DNA of 51,247 bases, from assembly GCA_001598975.1 (NCBI GenBank), contig BBXU01001785.1, forward strand, positions 1-51,247, written 5' to 3'. Positions within the stretch are counted from its first letter, which is position 1, and every line of letters begins with the position of its first letter. Shown one piece after another: positions 1 through 12,200 of the stretch. The notes below the pieces were generated by a model. That model ran no database searches, was not told the DNA's origin, and saw only the letters and a list, made by a program, of their open reading frames with translations. The position numbers and the translations under genes were made by a program. This stretch comes from Parachlorella kessleri (taxonomy: Eukaryota > Chlorophyta > Trebouxiophyceae > Chlorellales > Chlorellaceae).

Positions 1-153
1 AAATGCAGGCCTTAGGACAATTTGCTTCTTTCGGGACTGCGGTAACATCTAATACCCCTAGCACCTTGCATTAGCCAGTCAGGCTAGCATACCCACCCTG
101 GGGTTGTACTGAACACAAAAGAACAGCTATGAAGATGGTGATAGCAGGCGCAC

Positions 154-1997
154 CTTCTCTGTTCGCAAGGCAAAGCCCTTGGTTGGGTGCTGGGTGCGCG
201 CGTCACACAGGACCAGCTGCGACTCCAGGCAGGCAGCCATGAACTTGTTCATTGCGATGTCACGCCTGTCAAACTGCAGCAGGAGAGTGGGTCATCTGCT
301 GGGTCATACTTACAAACTCCTACAGCCATCCCAGGCACGGCTGTAGGCGCAGCGACCAAATGCATGCATGTCGGCAACCTTTCGAGGGAGCCCAGCACGC
401 CCTTTGTGCAAAGGGCGACTTGAGATCTATGATTCTTGCGGTGCCTGTCTTGGGTTGAACCAACAGTCTCAGTTGGAGGGGGGCCCGAACATCCACACTG
501 TGTTCCTTGTGGGAGCATCCAAAGCCAAGTCCTGTATTCCACCTGAACTGCGCACACGCCATTGCCGACGTTGCCTTCCCACCGCACAGTGTTGGTGCGC
601 AGGTCAAACATTTTGATGTCTCCGTTGTCATACCCTGCTGATAAGGGCATGCGAATACCACAGGTAAGTTTGATGGCTACCTAGTATCCAAAACCTAGGA
701 TCCAAACCTTGTCAAGCAGCCGTGCAGACAATCAAGCCCCCCATCGAAGATGTGCAATGCCAACGCAGGATAGAGGCCATTCAAGTCAAGGCATTCCATG
801 CATTTTTAGCAACTAACTCACGGCATGGTTGTGAAAACTAATCATGAACACGCTACACGACATCTGCCTCACATCTAGGTATGCGATGGTTGATTTACCT
901 GCCAGTACACAGCGCTCCTGGTCATTGTAAGAGTTGCCCAAAGCCACACACCAGCAGTCGTGCATAGCGGCGCCATTGCTGGGTTCAGCCGGCACAAAGG
1001 CGGCCACTGGGGCCTCGGGTTGCCGTGCATCCCACACCCTCACGGCGCCGTCGCTGCCGCAGGTTACAACCTCCGGCGCGCCAAAGCCATGCACCTGCTC
1101 AGCAGGCAACTCGCAGAGGTATCACGTCGTCCGAAATGCAGGGCCCATCGCACAGTCTCCGTGCTTGTGCAAAACCCATGCAGCTAGCCCTCTACCACGC
1201 TGCCTGTCTACCCTTCTACTGCCACATGCACACTATCTTTGGTCTGCAATGCACGAATGGTAAGTTCCTGCCAGCTGACTTTCACTCCTGCCATGGCAGT
1301 TCTGCAGGGCGCCCAGCCTGAAAAGTCTGCATGGCTGCGTCAGTGATGCCTTGCAGCATCATCAAGGAGCGGTTCATCGTCCCAGCCGCCGCCGCACCAG
1401 TGGTCGTGGTTTTGTAAGGCGCACCTGACCACCAAAAGCATCTAGGCCGTTGACCACGCCCTTGTGGGCCTGCACTTGCAACACTGGCTGGGAAGGGCGC
1501 TCCAGGTCGATGACCTGCAGCTGGCCCCCCAAGTCGCCTGTGGCCAGGTGCCGGTCAGCCAGGCTGCTGGCACCAAAGCTGCCGCACTTGAGGCCGTGTG
1601 GGTAATCAGCCGTTGCCAACTGCTTCAGTTCGGGGCCATCTAGCTCAAACACCTGCAGTAGTGGAACGACAGAGTGACAGGCAGGCCAAGCTGGTTGCAG
1701 TGCTGTCGAGGTTGCCGTTGACAAAGGCGTGCACAGAAGGGGCCAGTGAGTGATCCCAGTTGCGGTCAAGCACACACCTTGAGGCTCCCTGTGCCGCGGG
1801 GCTGTGCGCCCAGCACAACCACTTTGGCGCTGCTTGGCACCCACCTGCAGGCAGTACCCAGGCTAGGTTGACTGCACACGGTAACAGGAGCCATCCCAAT
1901 ATGCCTTAGACGCCCTGACATGAACGTACTTGGCGTCATAGACGGTGTGGGGAACGCTTTTGCTCAAGTGTTCCAATAACTGAGGCCCGCTCGTCAT
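154..1997 (-). CDS. DNAAF10: WD40-repeat protein WDR92/Monad (dynein axonemal assembly factor 10), 3' end outside window
   Basis: Six exons read on the minus strand: 1930-1997, 1778-1844, 1425-1652, 899-1094, 543-634, 154-273. Splice phases agree throughout, giving 257 N-terminal residues before the gene leaves the window through a GT donor at 153/152. The translation tracks human WDR92 almost column by column, for example [42 protein letters not shown] and [12 protein letters not shown]. The usual protein is about 357 residues, so about 100 C-terminal residues, the last WD blades, lie to the left. The family is a WD40 propeller that works with the R2TP/prefoldin-like co-chaperone in pre-assembly of axonemal dyneins. 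The start ATG sits at 1995-1997 and the first intron splits the Lys codon before WVPSSAK. It is divergent from the BTB gene with 668 bases between the two ATGs. Family call is strong; the flagellar role here is inferred from the family. Confidence 0.9.
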
Positions 1998-2665
1998 GTT
2001 TGATTGTTGGGCCAGTCACCAGGGGAGTGATCCACGGGATTCCTGCACTAATCAAGCTACAGTTTACGTTTGAGCAGGCTGCAACGCACAATCAAGCGCG
2101 ATCATATGCAGACCGACTGGTCACACACCCCGCCGGCGGCGTCAGACATGTGACGAGCTTCCCTTCTGGCCAGGCAAATACCTAAAACCTGTACGCGAAT
2201 CTATCCGGCAACCTTCCTTGACGAAAGACTGAACTCGATAACAGTGCCCGCCAATGAGTAAGGTGTGAGTCAAATACCTACCCCAGGCTACCCCGGGGGG
2301 ATGAAGTGTATAGCACCTCGCGCGCCACACACATACACACACCTTAGGCTTTGGCGAGCCCTGCGCTGTCCCCAACGAGTTGTCTTGCTAAGGGGGTCGC
2401 TGCACAAGACAAGGGGCCTCTCAACCGTAGGCCAAGTTTGCCGGGCAAGATACTGCAATTACCAATGAGTAGGATGGGTCGCGCATGCAAGAACCTTTGA
2501 GCAGGCCGCCAGCGTTTGTGAAAGCCTGATTTTCTTGTTGGATCACTCCATCTTCCTCAGTCTGACAGCCTTCAGGCGGACCGCCAACCGTCTCAGCTCC
2601 AGCCCGCGCACCTTGAGACGCCATAAGGACAAGGCCAGCGGCCCTGGCAGGGCCTGGCCATAAAG
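1998..2665. promoter_or_regulatory. Divergent intergenic region between WDR92 and BTB-zinc finger genes
   Basis: The 668 bases separate two head-to-head start codons, so this stretch should hold both promoters and 5' UTRs. It includes a short CA-rich run near 2326-2342. I see no convincing TATA box and no exon that joins either gene in phase. Open frames here are short and lack splice support. Confidence 0.4.
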
Positions 2666-5580
2666 ATGGCCAACAAGGCCTTACTGCACCTGCAGCAAGG
2701 CCCCTCTGTGGTCCAGCTCAATGTGGGAGGCTCCATCTTCCAGACCAGCAAGGACACCTTGCTCAAGGTAAGGGCTTCATTGCCGCTTCAAACCACCTAC
2801 TTTCTACTGGGCCCTTCCCAGCAACATCCATGCGCATACCTTCTGCTATCATGACTGAAGCAGCCAGGCCGTGCTGTCAAAAGTCGCTGGCTAAGCACGT
2901 TCCTCCAAAAAAAGAAATTGCTTCTCTACGTTTTTCATTGCAGCCTGAGGCGGCGGGTATTCGTGAGCTGATGGTGGGCGCTGAGGATGGCAACCTGCGC
3001 TTTGACTGCGCCGGCCGCCTGTTCTTGGACAGCAACCCACGCACCTTTGAAGTGGTGCTGGACTTCCTGCGCGACGGAGCAGCGGCACTGCCGGGCTCTC
3101 AGTTTGACCTGAGCAAGCTCTGGATCGACGCCCGGAAGTTCAAGGTTGGTGTGGGGGGAGGAGGGGTCGTGTAACACGGGTGGTTCTTGGTTGCTTGCAG
3201 TTGGGCTCCGTAGAGCAGCATGTTGCGGCATTCGAGTTCCCGCCCACAACCACCAAACCCGCCGCCATGCACTGCCCTTGTTTAGAGATATGGCATGGGT
3301 GCATCTTATTAGTTCCCATATGTTCCTGTGTCTACATTCACATGCCTTTATTTCTTCCCGATGGTTGCAGCTTTGTGATCTGGAGGCGCAAGTCTTGGCC
3401 TCGCTGCAGCTTCAGCAGCAGCAACCACAGCTGGGCAATGGCGGTACTGCTCCGCCAGCTTCCCGTCAGCCCTTGGGTGGTGCTCCAGGCCTGGCTGCCT
3501 CGGCAGGCTCTCAGGGCTCTCCTGAGCGCCGGCAGCCGCCGCAGCAGACGCCGCAACCGGCGCAGTCGCAGGCGCAGCAGAGCACTCCGCCGCAGCAGAC
3601 GCCGCAGCCGGCGCAGTCGCAGGCGCAGCAGCGACCGCAGCAGGCGCTGCTGGCGACGCCCGCGCGCAAGGCCCCAGCACCCGGCACTCACACGACTGTC
3701 TCGCCGCCGGCGCTGGCGCCAGCGCAGGTTGGTTGGGGCATCCGTTTGAAATTATCATGTTGTGCGAGTCGCCTGCTTGTTGAAAGTACCCTCCCCCGCT
3801 CTTATCACGTTGTGCTGTGCTGGCTTCTTCTTCAGTATGTACCGCGTGGGTTTTGCGGGGTTATAAATGAAAGAGCCAACTACCCAGGATGGTCCATGCA
3901 GCAGGATCTGGTGTTTGGTTGGCATTGATGGTGTTCACGGCTCCTGGGCCCCACCAATGCGGTGCTGCCAGCTGACGAAAGCCAGGTCGGCCTGCCTGCA
4001 GGAGGCGTCTGTCGCAGCCAGCGCTGCGACTGCGGCCTGTGGAGTTGTGTCCAAGCGCAAGCGGGCCTACTTTGAGTTTGCCAAGAGGGAGTGGGAGACT
4101 GACCCGCAGTTCCAGCTGCCGCTGCCGGTATGTGCTTTTACTTTGTGGGCTGCGCTACTGTTGCTACCAGTGATTCCTGTGGTATTGCTTGATCTCTCCA
4201 TCTGCGGCGGGTTATGCATGGAGGAGCACAATTGTCATTACATTCCGGCCTCCGCATGTCGCTGTCCAAGCGCTGTAGCCTGCCAATTTGTTTGCCAGCA
4301 TATCATGATCTGTTGGCCGTCCACATTCATCTGACCATGTGCCATGTGCTGGAAGTTGATTGTGTTGTGTTGCTGCAGTTGCCGGATGGGTCCACTCACT
4401 GGCCAGATGTGGAGCCTGGGAACCCAGCTGCAGAGGACAGGGGCCGAGTGCACTGCCGGCTGTGCCGGCAGTTCGACGTGCCACCTAACCAGTTCTGCAA
4501 TGGGGAGGGCTATGTCGCTGGCAGGAGGACCGGTCTCATACAGCATCAGGTAGGCCTCTAGAGCAAGGCCTTTGCACTCCCCATTTTTTGTGTCTGCCCT
4601 TGCCAGCTGGCTGACTGGCCGGCGGCGTGCTCGCTGTGTGGCTGGCTGACCTGGCAGCTGGTGTTGCAAGCATAAAGGATAGCAAGGAGTGATCTGTTGT
4701 CCAGGGACGCCATAACCTCACAGTTTCGCCTCATTTTGTGATGCTGGGTGGTGGACACCTGGTATACTGAACCACAGTATATCCTGAGTTTGAGCATTGT
4801 TGATGTGGGCTGCAGACTAAGAACACCGACCATATCAAGCTGGTCAAGCAGCTAGAAAAGAGAGCAGCCGGGCAGCGCCAAGGCCTGCAAGCTCAGCAGG
4901 CACAGCAGGGCCAGCAGGGTGCCATGCCTTCACAACAGGCCCACCGACCAGGCCTGCAGCCACTGGCATCCGCTGCCGCTCAGCAGGCAGGGCAGCAGCC
5001 CTTGCAGGGCCAGGCCGCGCAGCAGGCGCAGCAAGCCCAGCAAGCAGCGCAGCTGTTGACTCCACAAGCGTCGCCTAGAGCAGTGCAGCATGGCCACAGG
5101 CGCATCCCCTCAGCTCCTACCCCGCTGGTGAGCGCATCAACTCAACACCCCATGGCCTTGGCAGCACAGCGCAGCATGCCGCTGCCACCAGCATTTGCAC
5201 CCTGGCTCAGCGGCAGCCCCCTGGCTGCACTCTCAGCTCTTGCAGCTGCCGCTGCCAGCGGGGGTTTGCCTGCAACACCTCCCAGGGGTCTGCCAGCTAG
5301 CGCAAGTGGTGCTGTGCTGCCCAGGGCTCCAAGCGACGAGAGCAGCTGCCCAGGCCCCATTGCTGCCCAGTCTCCTAGAGACGCAGCACCTGCACGGCCT
5401 TGTCAGCCAGTCACTGCACTGACAGCCAATGGTGGGTTGCAGCCTGCGGTAAAGCAGCAAGCACAGCCTCTACCTCCTCTATCTGCTGAACAGCAGCACC
5501 AGCTGCTCGGCTGCGGGCAAGGTCAAGCTGCACAGAAGCTGCCAGCCAAGCAGCAGCCTGCCCAGGAACACAGCAGTAGG

Positions 5581-5616
<36 letters not shown>

Positions 5617-7773
5617 TCACCAGCTGTGTTGCATCCAACCCAGCCGGCGCCACGCCAAGTGCAGCAGCTTGAGGTGTCGCCTTTCGAGAAACTGCCACCG
5701 CAGCCGGCGCCGCCGTCACAGGACCTAGGAGAGCAGTTCTCGGCGGCAGCGCGGCTAGACACGCCGTCGCTGCAGCCTGCCGCGTCCAGGAGGCTGCAGT
5801 TTGGCAGGGCAGCGATGGACACAGAGTCCTCAGTGCCTCTGGCGGCCGCAGCCTCTGGTAGCCAGCCTAGCGCCTCTCCCAGCCACAAGCGCTCGGGCAG
5901 TCTGCAGGAGGACGCCGAGAGCCGTGCCTGGCAGCTGCTGCCTCCCGGCAAGCGCAGTAGCTTCTGCAGGACTGACTCCCTGGGAGGCTGCGCCTCGCCT
6001 CAGTCCCAGCCTCAGGCGCAGCACGTGGGCCCAGCTCCGGCGCACGCACAGCAGGGGCGAGAACAAGTGCCGCCGTCGCCGCGCCAGCAGCAGCCACCGG
6101 CTCCACAGCCACTGCCTGTTGTTCACGAGCAGCAGCCACCTCCAGAGCAGCAGCCACAGCAGCAGCCTGAGGTGCCACAGCGGGCCGGACCGGGCCCGGA
6201 TGGCCACACCGGGAACGGGGTCGGCAGTGGCATACTGCCACTTGGGCAACCTGGCAGCGCCAGCCCCTGGGTGGGCGAGTCGCCGATGCCATCGGCAACC
6301 CCCATGTGTTTGGACGGCCTTCTCACCACCAGCGCGTCCCTGCTCTCTGGCGTGCCCACGTTGGCGGCAGGTCAGCTTGCGCGGCATGCTCAGCAGGCGC
6401 AGCAGCCTGGCAGCCAGCCCATGCGGCAGGCTTCGGGGAGCCAATTTGTGGACTCCCTGCTGTCGCTGGACTCTGGGGAGGCGATAGCGGACCTACAGGA
6501 GGGCAGTGGTGGTGCTGTGGACGATAGGGCATGGGCAGCGGCGATGGCTGCCGCTGCCGCCGCAGCAGCAGCAGGCGCAGCAGCCCAAGCGCCATTCCAG
6601 GCGGCCGCCAGGCGTCCTAGCTCTCCCACAGACTCTCCTGAGCCCAAGCAGCCTCGCAGGCCTGCTAAGCTCAGCGAAGCGCAGCATGCCACCCCTGTGG
6701 GGTCACCTCCAGCCTCCGCCCCAACCTCACCCGTGGCAGCTCGGACCCTGAGGCACACCCTGTCCAGCTCATCTGCCCTCAAGTTCTCGCTGTCTTCGCT
6801 GCAGCTGAGCGGATCGCCCTCCGTGGAGCTTCCCCCGCAGCCAGGACCGCCAGCTGGTCAGCCAGCGCAGGCGCCGCCCCGGATCCCGGCCTGCCCCTTT
6901 GACCTGCCCTTGCAGCTTGCAGCTCCCATGCAGCCCCAGTCAGTGCTGCCGCCCAGCCCGCAGCAGGCCTTCCAGCACCAGCCGCGGCAGCAGCCACAGT
7001 CTCCTCTGCAGCAGCAGAGCCCTGGCAGTGGGCCAGTGGCCACACTGCCGGAGCAGCCGCAGCGCAGGGTGCTGCCCTTCCCCGTCATAGAGCACAGCCA
7101 GCCAACAGTGCAGATCCGCTTAGCCCCGCCTGCAGGCCTGGGAAGCTACGGTGCCTTTGCTACCCCTCCACGCACATTCAGCTCTCAGCTGGAGGACGCG
7201 CTCCAGTCCTCCTTCCCTGCCCCACAGCAGCTGTCAGTGCAGGACAAGGGGCACGCTGCTGAGCTGGCAGCACAGCAGGCTCAGCAAAGCGTGCTGGACA
7301 TGGCGCTGGACTTGACCGACTTTGACCAGCCGCCCACCGGCACGCAGTCGCCTACCGCCTCCCTGTTCCGCTCGCTGCTGGCCGCGCCCACGCCCACGCC
7401 CCAGTCCAGCAGCGAGCGGCAGCACCTGGCGACCGGTGGCAGCAGCGGTAGCCGAGAGGCCCTGGCGGCAGACAGCAGCGGCATGGTTGGGTTGCTGTCT
7501 GCCGAGGGCAGCGGCGGGGCCTGCCCCGGCAGGGAAGCGCTGCTGCCCAGCGCAGCCGGTGCAGGGCCCGGAGCAGCGTGCTCCCTGGCAGCACAAGCCG
7601 CCCTGGATGAGTGCATGGCTGTGGAGACGGAGGTTGACAGCCACCCTGGGGATGGCAGGGATGACGCGCTGCTGCAGCTCATCCATCAGTCGTCTATCGG
7701 CGCCTCGCTGCCCCTGCTGGCAGATTTTGAGGAGCTGACTGCTGAGTTTGCTCTCGATTCTGGCCAGGTGTGA
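2666..7773 (+). CDS. BTB/POZ (T1-type) domain protein with single zinc finger and very long Gln/Ala/Pro-rich tail
   Basis: Model: 2666-2767, 2944-3144, 3371-3727, 4002-4127, 4379-4549, 4816-7773, all phase 0, 1304 residues. Exons 1-2 encode a potassium-channel-tetramerisation-type BTB domain: VVQLNVGGSIFQTSKDTLLK, then a segment with FLDSNPRTFEVVLDFLR. Exons 5-6 join to form a C2H2-like finger of BED/U1 spacing (C288-x2-C291, H318, H325). The last exon, 985 residues, is almost entirely low complexity, rich in Q, A, P and S, with nine uninterrupted CAG codons at 5587-5613. BTB domains mediate oligomerisation and cullin-3 or corepressor contacts. With a finger and Q-rich segments this suggests a nuclear regulator, but that is inference. 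The exon 2 to 3 junction is the weakest: an alternative acceptor at 3200 would add a small exon. The stop overlaps a possible donor (CAG|GTGTGA) at 7769, so a further 3' exon cannot be excluded. Confidence 0.78.
3536..3631 (+). repeat. Direct repeat, 51-base period, inside BTB gene exon 3
   Basis: A 45-base block beginning CCGCCGCAGCAGACGCC recurs 51 bases later with one visible difference (CAA versus CAG). It gives two copies of the peptide PPQQTPQPAQSQAQQ. It is in frame and part of the low-complexity linker after the BTB domain. Confidence 0.8.
5587..5613 (+). repeat. CAG trinucleotide run (nine units) encoding polyglutamine
   Basis: Nine perfect CAG codons, flanked by CAC on the left and CGG on the right, inside the last exon of the BTB-zinc finger gene. 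Similar but interrupted CAG-rich tracts occur throughout the exon. Confidence 0.9.
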
Positions 7774-9274
7774 GGTAGAACCCCATAGCTGGCAGGCCGC
7801 CCTGCCGCGTTGTATTTATGTTTGGTTCGAACGAGGTTCCGAGTTAGTTGCGGCCTTGCTGTTAAGCATGTCTCTTCATCGTAGTGTACTGTCAAGCAGT
7901 AGTTGGTGTAGGGTCCGTTGGGGCTGTCGGTGCAAGCCTGAGTGATTAGTTTCCAACGGTAGCAGGTAGCATATGCTGGCGCTGAAAAATGGCTGTCAAA
8001 GACTAAGAATCCATAGCAGTGTAGTGTTAGTGTGCCCCAGGCAGGTGCTTCTCGCAGCGTGCTCCATGTTAATCTCAGGCAGGCAGGCTTATGGCCTACT
8101 ACTCTCATCCTAAACTTTCATTCTTGCAAGGGCAACCGCTTTTCTTGCATCTTGCCCAAGCCGTCTGCTGATCGTAATAAGTCACTGCCGCTCTAGTTGC
8201 TGTCATTATGATTCGTTCCTGCTCTCTTTAGTATATGTTGCTGGCAGAAACGTGATCAGTGTGCGCATGTCGAGGTTGCATCAGTGATTTGTCTGTGGCA
8301 CTTGCATGCGCACCCTGGCAGAGTGCATTGGAGTGTCACCTGATCTACTTAGGAAGGAGTGGTAGGCTTTTCCGGCCCTGCTTTGCCAGCAGGCTTTTTC
8401 TGTCCTGCCTCCCCTTAATTTTGCCTTGGACGGTTTGGTGTGAAGTGAGCTGGACAGCTTTGAGCACGATTGATTGACTGCCGGTGCCTGGTGTGTTGTC
8501 TGTGGTTCCTGTGGGTACCAAAGAATCTCCAACCTGCCTATCCTGTGCAAGACTGGATTGTGTACTGGCGCATTGCCACCAAACTGTGTACAGCCCTTGC
8601 ATGCTTGGCCCTGTGACTGGCGTGTCCCCCTGTGCTTAGTGGGTTGCCATTCTTTCCACGACATGCCTTGCCTGAGGCTTGAAGTGGCATTCTTTGGTTG
8701 CAACAGTCTACATTCTTGCGCGCCTGAGTGTTGTGTGCTTTGGGCTTGCGCTAGTTATTCAAGGGAAGCCGATGTCCTCCACACCAGAGAAGCTGTCTGT
8801 GTATGGGTCGTTGGTGGTGTTGTAATGCGTTGTCTTCAGACAGGCACTGCTGGTCCAACACAGGGCAGAGAAAATTGAGCAGCACCCCTCAGCCAGAACC
8901 CATCCTTTGTCACACACACGCCATCACTTACCTTTGAGGTGGCCAGCCAGCCTTGCAACCCTAAGCCAACAACGATAAGCTTCATTACTGCTGCATCGTC
9001 TCAGCAGTACGATTACCGCGATAACAGAACCCTGGATGGCTCCCTACCAAACACACACACTAACCTTGAATGAAATGATTAACCCAGCACAGGCGTGGCC
9101 TCACAGCTGCGCGTAACACCTCACTAGGGCCACACTGGGTGCAGGGCTCACACTGCGGAATCTTGACTAAGAATCATGACTGTCCGCCAATGGGCCTCAA
9201 AGCATGTCAGCAAGCCGGACCCCTCTGACTCGCTTCGCCACACCAGACCGCTGCTGTGCGCAACTAGGACACTG
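7774..9274. other. Convergent 3' region between BTB gene and ERdj3 gene
   Basis: About 1.5 kb between two convergent stop codons. Composition shifts from GC-rich coding to a T-rich mix, as expected for 3' UTRs. A TGTAA word at 8821-8825, the usual green-algal polyadenylation signal, would give the plus-strand gene a 3' UTR of about 1 kb. No open frame here has coherent splice sites, so I see no extra gene. Confidence 0.4.
8821..8825 (+). terminator. Candidate TGTAA polyadenylation signal for the BTB-zinc finger gene
   Basis: TGTAA is the dominant near-upstream polyadenylation element in green algae. This copy lies 1048 bases after the stop at 7773 and before the convergent gene. Position alone supports it; transcript ends would be needed to confirm it. 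Confidence 0.3.
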
Positions 9275-12200
9275 CTAGAGCTCATCGTGCGCGGCTGGCT
9301 GCCACGCTTCCTCCTTGAACATATCTCGGAGCTGCTGCTTCTGCTGCTCGGACACCGCCTTTGGGAAGAGCACCGTGTACCGCACGTGGAGGTCTCCATG
9401 CTTGCCCTGCACAGCGCGCTCGCAAACCAGGCAGTCACTTAAACATGGCCCATGGAAGGTAATAGGGGCTCCTGCCTGAGCACAGGTCAACTGCAACTCC
9501 ATGGCAGCAGCCCCTAACGTGCCTTGGCAAGTTGTCAGGACCCCTAAGGTGCACGATGTGGCGTTATCCGCTGCCAGCGGCCACATGGCAGGCAAACGAC
9601 CAACGAGGAACATTTGGGCGAGTGGCTGCTTGCATCCCCTTACGGACATGCAACACACAAACATAACACAACAACACAAACACACAAACATGCGCCCATG
9701 CCTTGGATAGTTCTTTCACTTTGTCAGAGTCATTGTGCAATGCCGGACTGACAGCATGCTGCAAGCTATCCCGGCCAAGAAGCCAAGCAAGCCTCTGCAA
9801 CGGCCCTGCAGTGCAGCATGTGCGCACCTTCTCAAAGACAGGCATGCCCTCGCCCTCTATTCTCCGCACTTGCCCCGGCCGGGTGACGCCCTCAGAGCCA
9901 ATCTGCACCTTGTGCCCATCTACGTGCTCTACCTGCGCACAAGGGCAGGTGAGAAACACAGGAGCGACTAAGGGTAAGCCCGACGTCGGGGAATCCTGGC
10001 TTTTTACAAGAGCGCTCAGTGACTGTCGGATGCTGCGTGCTTGAGATTGGAAATTAAAGTGTACACTGTTGTCAATGTAGATAGGGAGCAGGGGTGTGCT
10101 ACAGGAACCTAGTCAATGATGGCTTACCAGTATCCTGTGATATAGTAACCCCGGTTGCGGCTGTAGCTAGATAAACCCACACAAGCGGCAACACCTAAGA
10201 GAAGGACAATTGTACAATCCAGATGTGCCCACCCTTACGGATGCTAGCCAGGGGTTCCCATACAGTTGGTCATCCTGACGTGCACCTACAAGGCATACAC
10301 ACAATGCCAGGGCAGCACACTTTCACCCACAACAGCTTATCAATTGCCAGAATACTGGTAACCTACCTCTCTCTGGAAGCCAGTCAGGGCCTCCACAAGA
10401 GTGATGTTGGCGTGCAACCACAGGTCGTTGTCTCTCCGCTGGAAGTGCGGGTGGGGCTGCGTTTTGACCACAAAGATGAGGTCGCCGTTCTCTCCGTCTA
10501 TCAGCGGCTCGCCTGCAGTGGTGCAGCGCGACACACAAACTTGACATGAACTCATGTCAAGCAAACCCCAGGAGCCGCCTCACTCGAGCGCTGCCCTGCG
10601 TAGGATACTGCACAGCATGCCTGACACGCCGCAAGTGTATAGGCCAAAGCCCTCCGGACAACACATGCATTTGCACGCACAAAACACGAGCCAGAGGGTT
10701 GAAAGCCTGGCACTCGTGGCTCTCTTCCATGGACAAGGACTGGCAGCTACCCCTTGAAGCTAGCAGTGACAGCGCTAGACCCGCCCCTTCGATGCCAGCT
10801 TGTTTCACCACTAGACTCGCCAGACACCTCTGGGCTGCCCGAAAACAGCAGGGACAATGCCTGCCATGACTACCCCTGACTCACCCTCCTCGAAGAACAC
10901 AATCTCGTGGTTGTCCGGCATGCCAGGCTCCACAGAGACAGTCAGCACCTCCGGCTCCCGCTCATACTTCACATTCGGGCAGTCCTCACAGACCTGCATG
11001 TGTGGGAGGGACCACAGGCGCCCTACGCACTTGACAACCTGGGCTGCTAGTCAGCCTCGACATTCAGCACCATCTACATGGGGTACCTTGCTTACCCTAG
11101 TGGTGACATAGTTGCCCATGGTATGCTATGCCGGGCTGCCAGTAAAGGATGCAAGCACCATAGGTGGGGGAGGCCAACAGGTTGAATGGCTGTAGGGATA
11201 ATCCATCTTAAAGGGCAACGAATGAACCAAAGCCATGCAGACCTCTTGCAGCAGACTCCCGTCCTCCCGCCAAAAAGTACCAAAGCCACACATTTGCGCA
11301 TCACACCAGCCGGCCCAGGACACCAATGAAGGCTGCACCCTGCCCGTACCTGTGTGGTGTACTGCTGGAACATGCCTGGGCCCACTTGCTGCGTGACCAC
11401 CTTTTGCTTGCAGTTGCACTTGCGCTTGCCGGGCGCCGGTTTCAGCACATTCTTGTCGCGCACAACCTGGAGAGGGTGTGTGTGAGCAGAACTCGCATGG
11501 TCAATCCATCCATAACTGGTCAACAGATGCAGGTGGCATATTGCCTGTCCACAGTTGATCGAGGTTAGGTGTCAGAAGGTGGAACTTAAGGCACAAGACG
11601 GCTCCAGACAGGCAGTCCAACCTGCTTCCCTGCAGGTCACTGCCCATCAGAGGCCCACGCTTTGCCCTGCAGGCGGCTTCCCAAGTAGACGACTGTGAGG
11701 ATGACCTGAAAGGCACACTTATCCCTTGACAGCCTGGCACCCTAAGCAACTCAAAGTTTACCAACTTTTCTCCACCCTGTAGCCCTGCTCACCTGCAGGT
11801 GATTGCCCAGGTACAGATCCTTGAGGGTGACTTCAAGCTCAACCCTCACTGTGTGGCCCTTGGGCGTGGACTCCTCCTCCTGCCCGCCAAATCCAAACCC
11901 AAACCCGCCAAAGCCGCCGAAAAACCTGCAGGGGGGTATGGCCAGCAGACATTTGGGCGCTTTTGACACTAAGTGCGGCCCAGGAACGGCTGAATTAGCA
12001 GAGAGGACAGCCAGCAGTGAGCAGTCAGCGGGCCATGGGAGGAAGGGGGGCTGGGTGTAATGAGATCACATGTTCATCCCAGCATTATGTTCAGTGCAAG
12101 GAGACCTCCCATACATTTGCCTTGTACCCCAGGGCAGGCAAGCCGCAAGCACCCAGCCCTAGGCCGGTTTCGCTCAGCCTGTGCAGCGGTCACCTGCCAC

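Noticed and set aside
3201..3300. Possible extra exon in the BTB gene starting LGSVEQHVAAFEFPP after an acceptor at 3200
   Set aside because: The acceptor is good but no convincing in-phase donor follows. Splicing directly to 3371 keeps phase and gives a natural BTB C-terminus.
5142..7686. Many long open frames on both strands opposite the last exon of the BTB gene
   Set aside because: GC-rich, low-complexity coding DNA lacks stops in all frames; these are shadows of the Q/A/P-rich tail.
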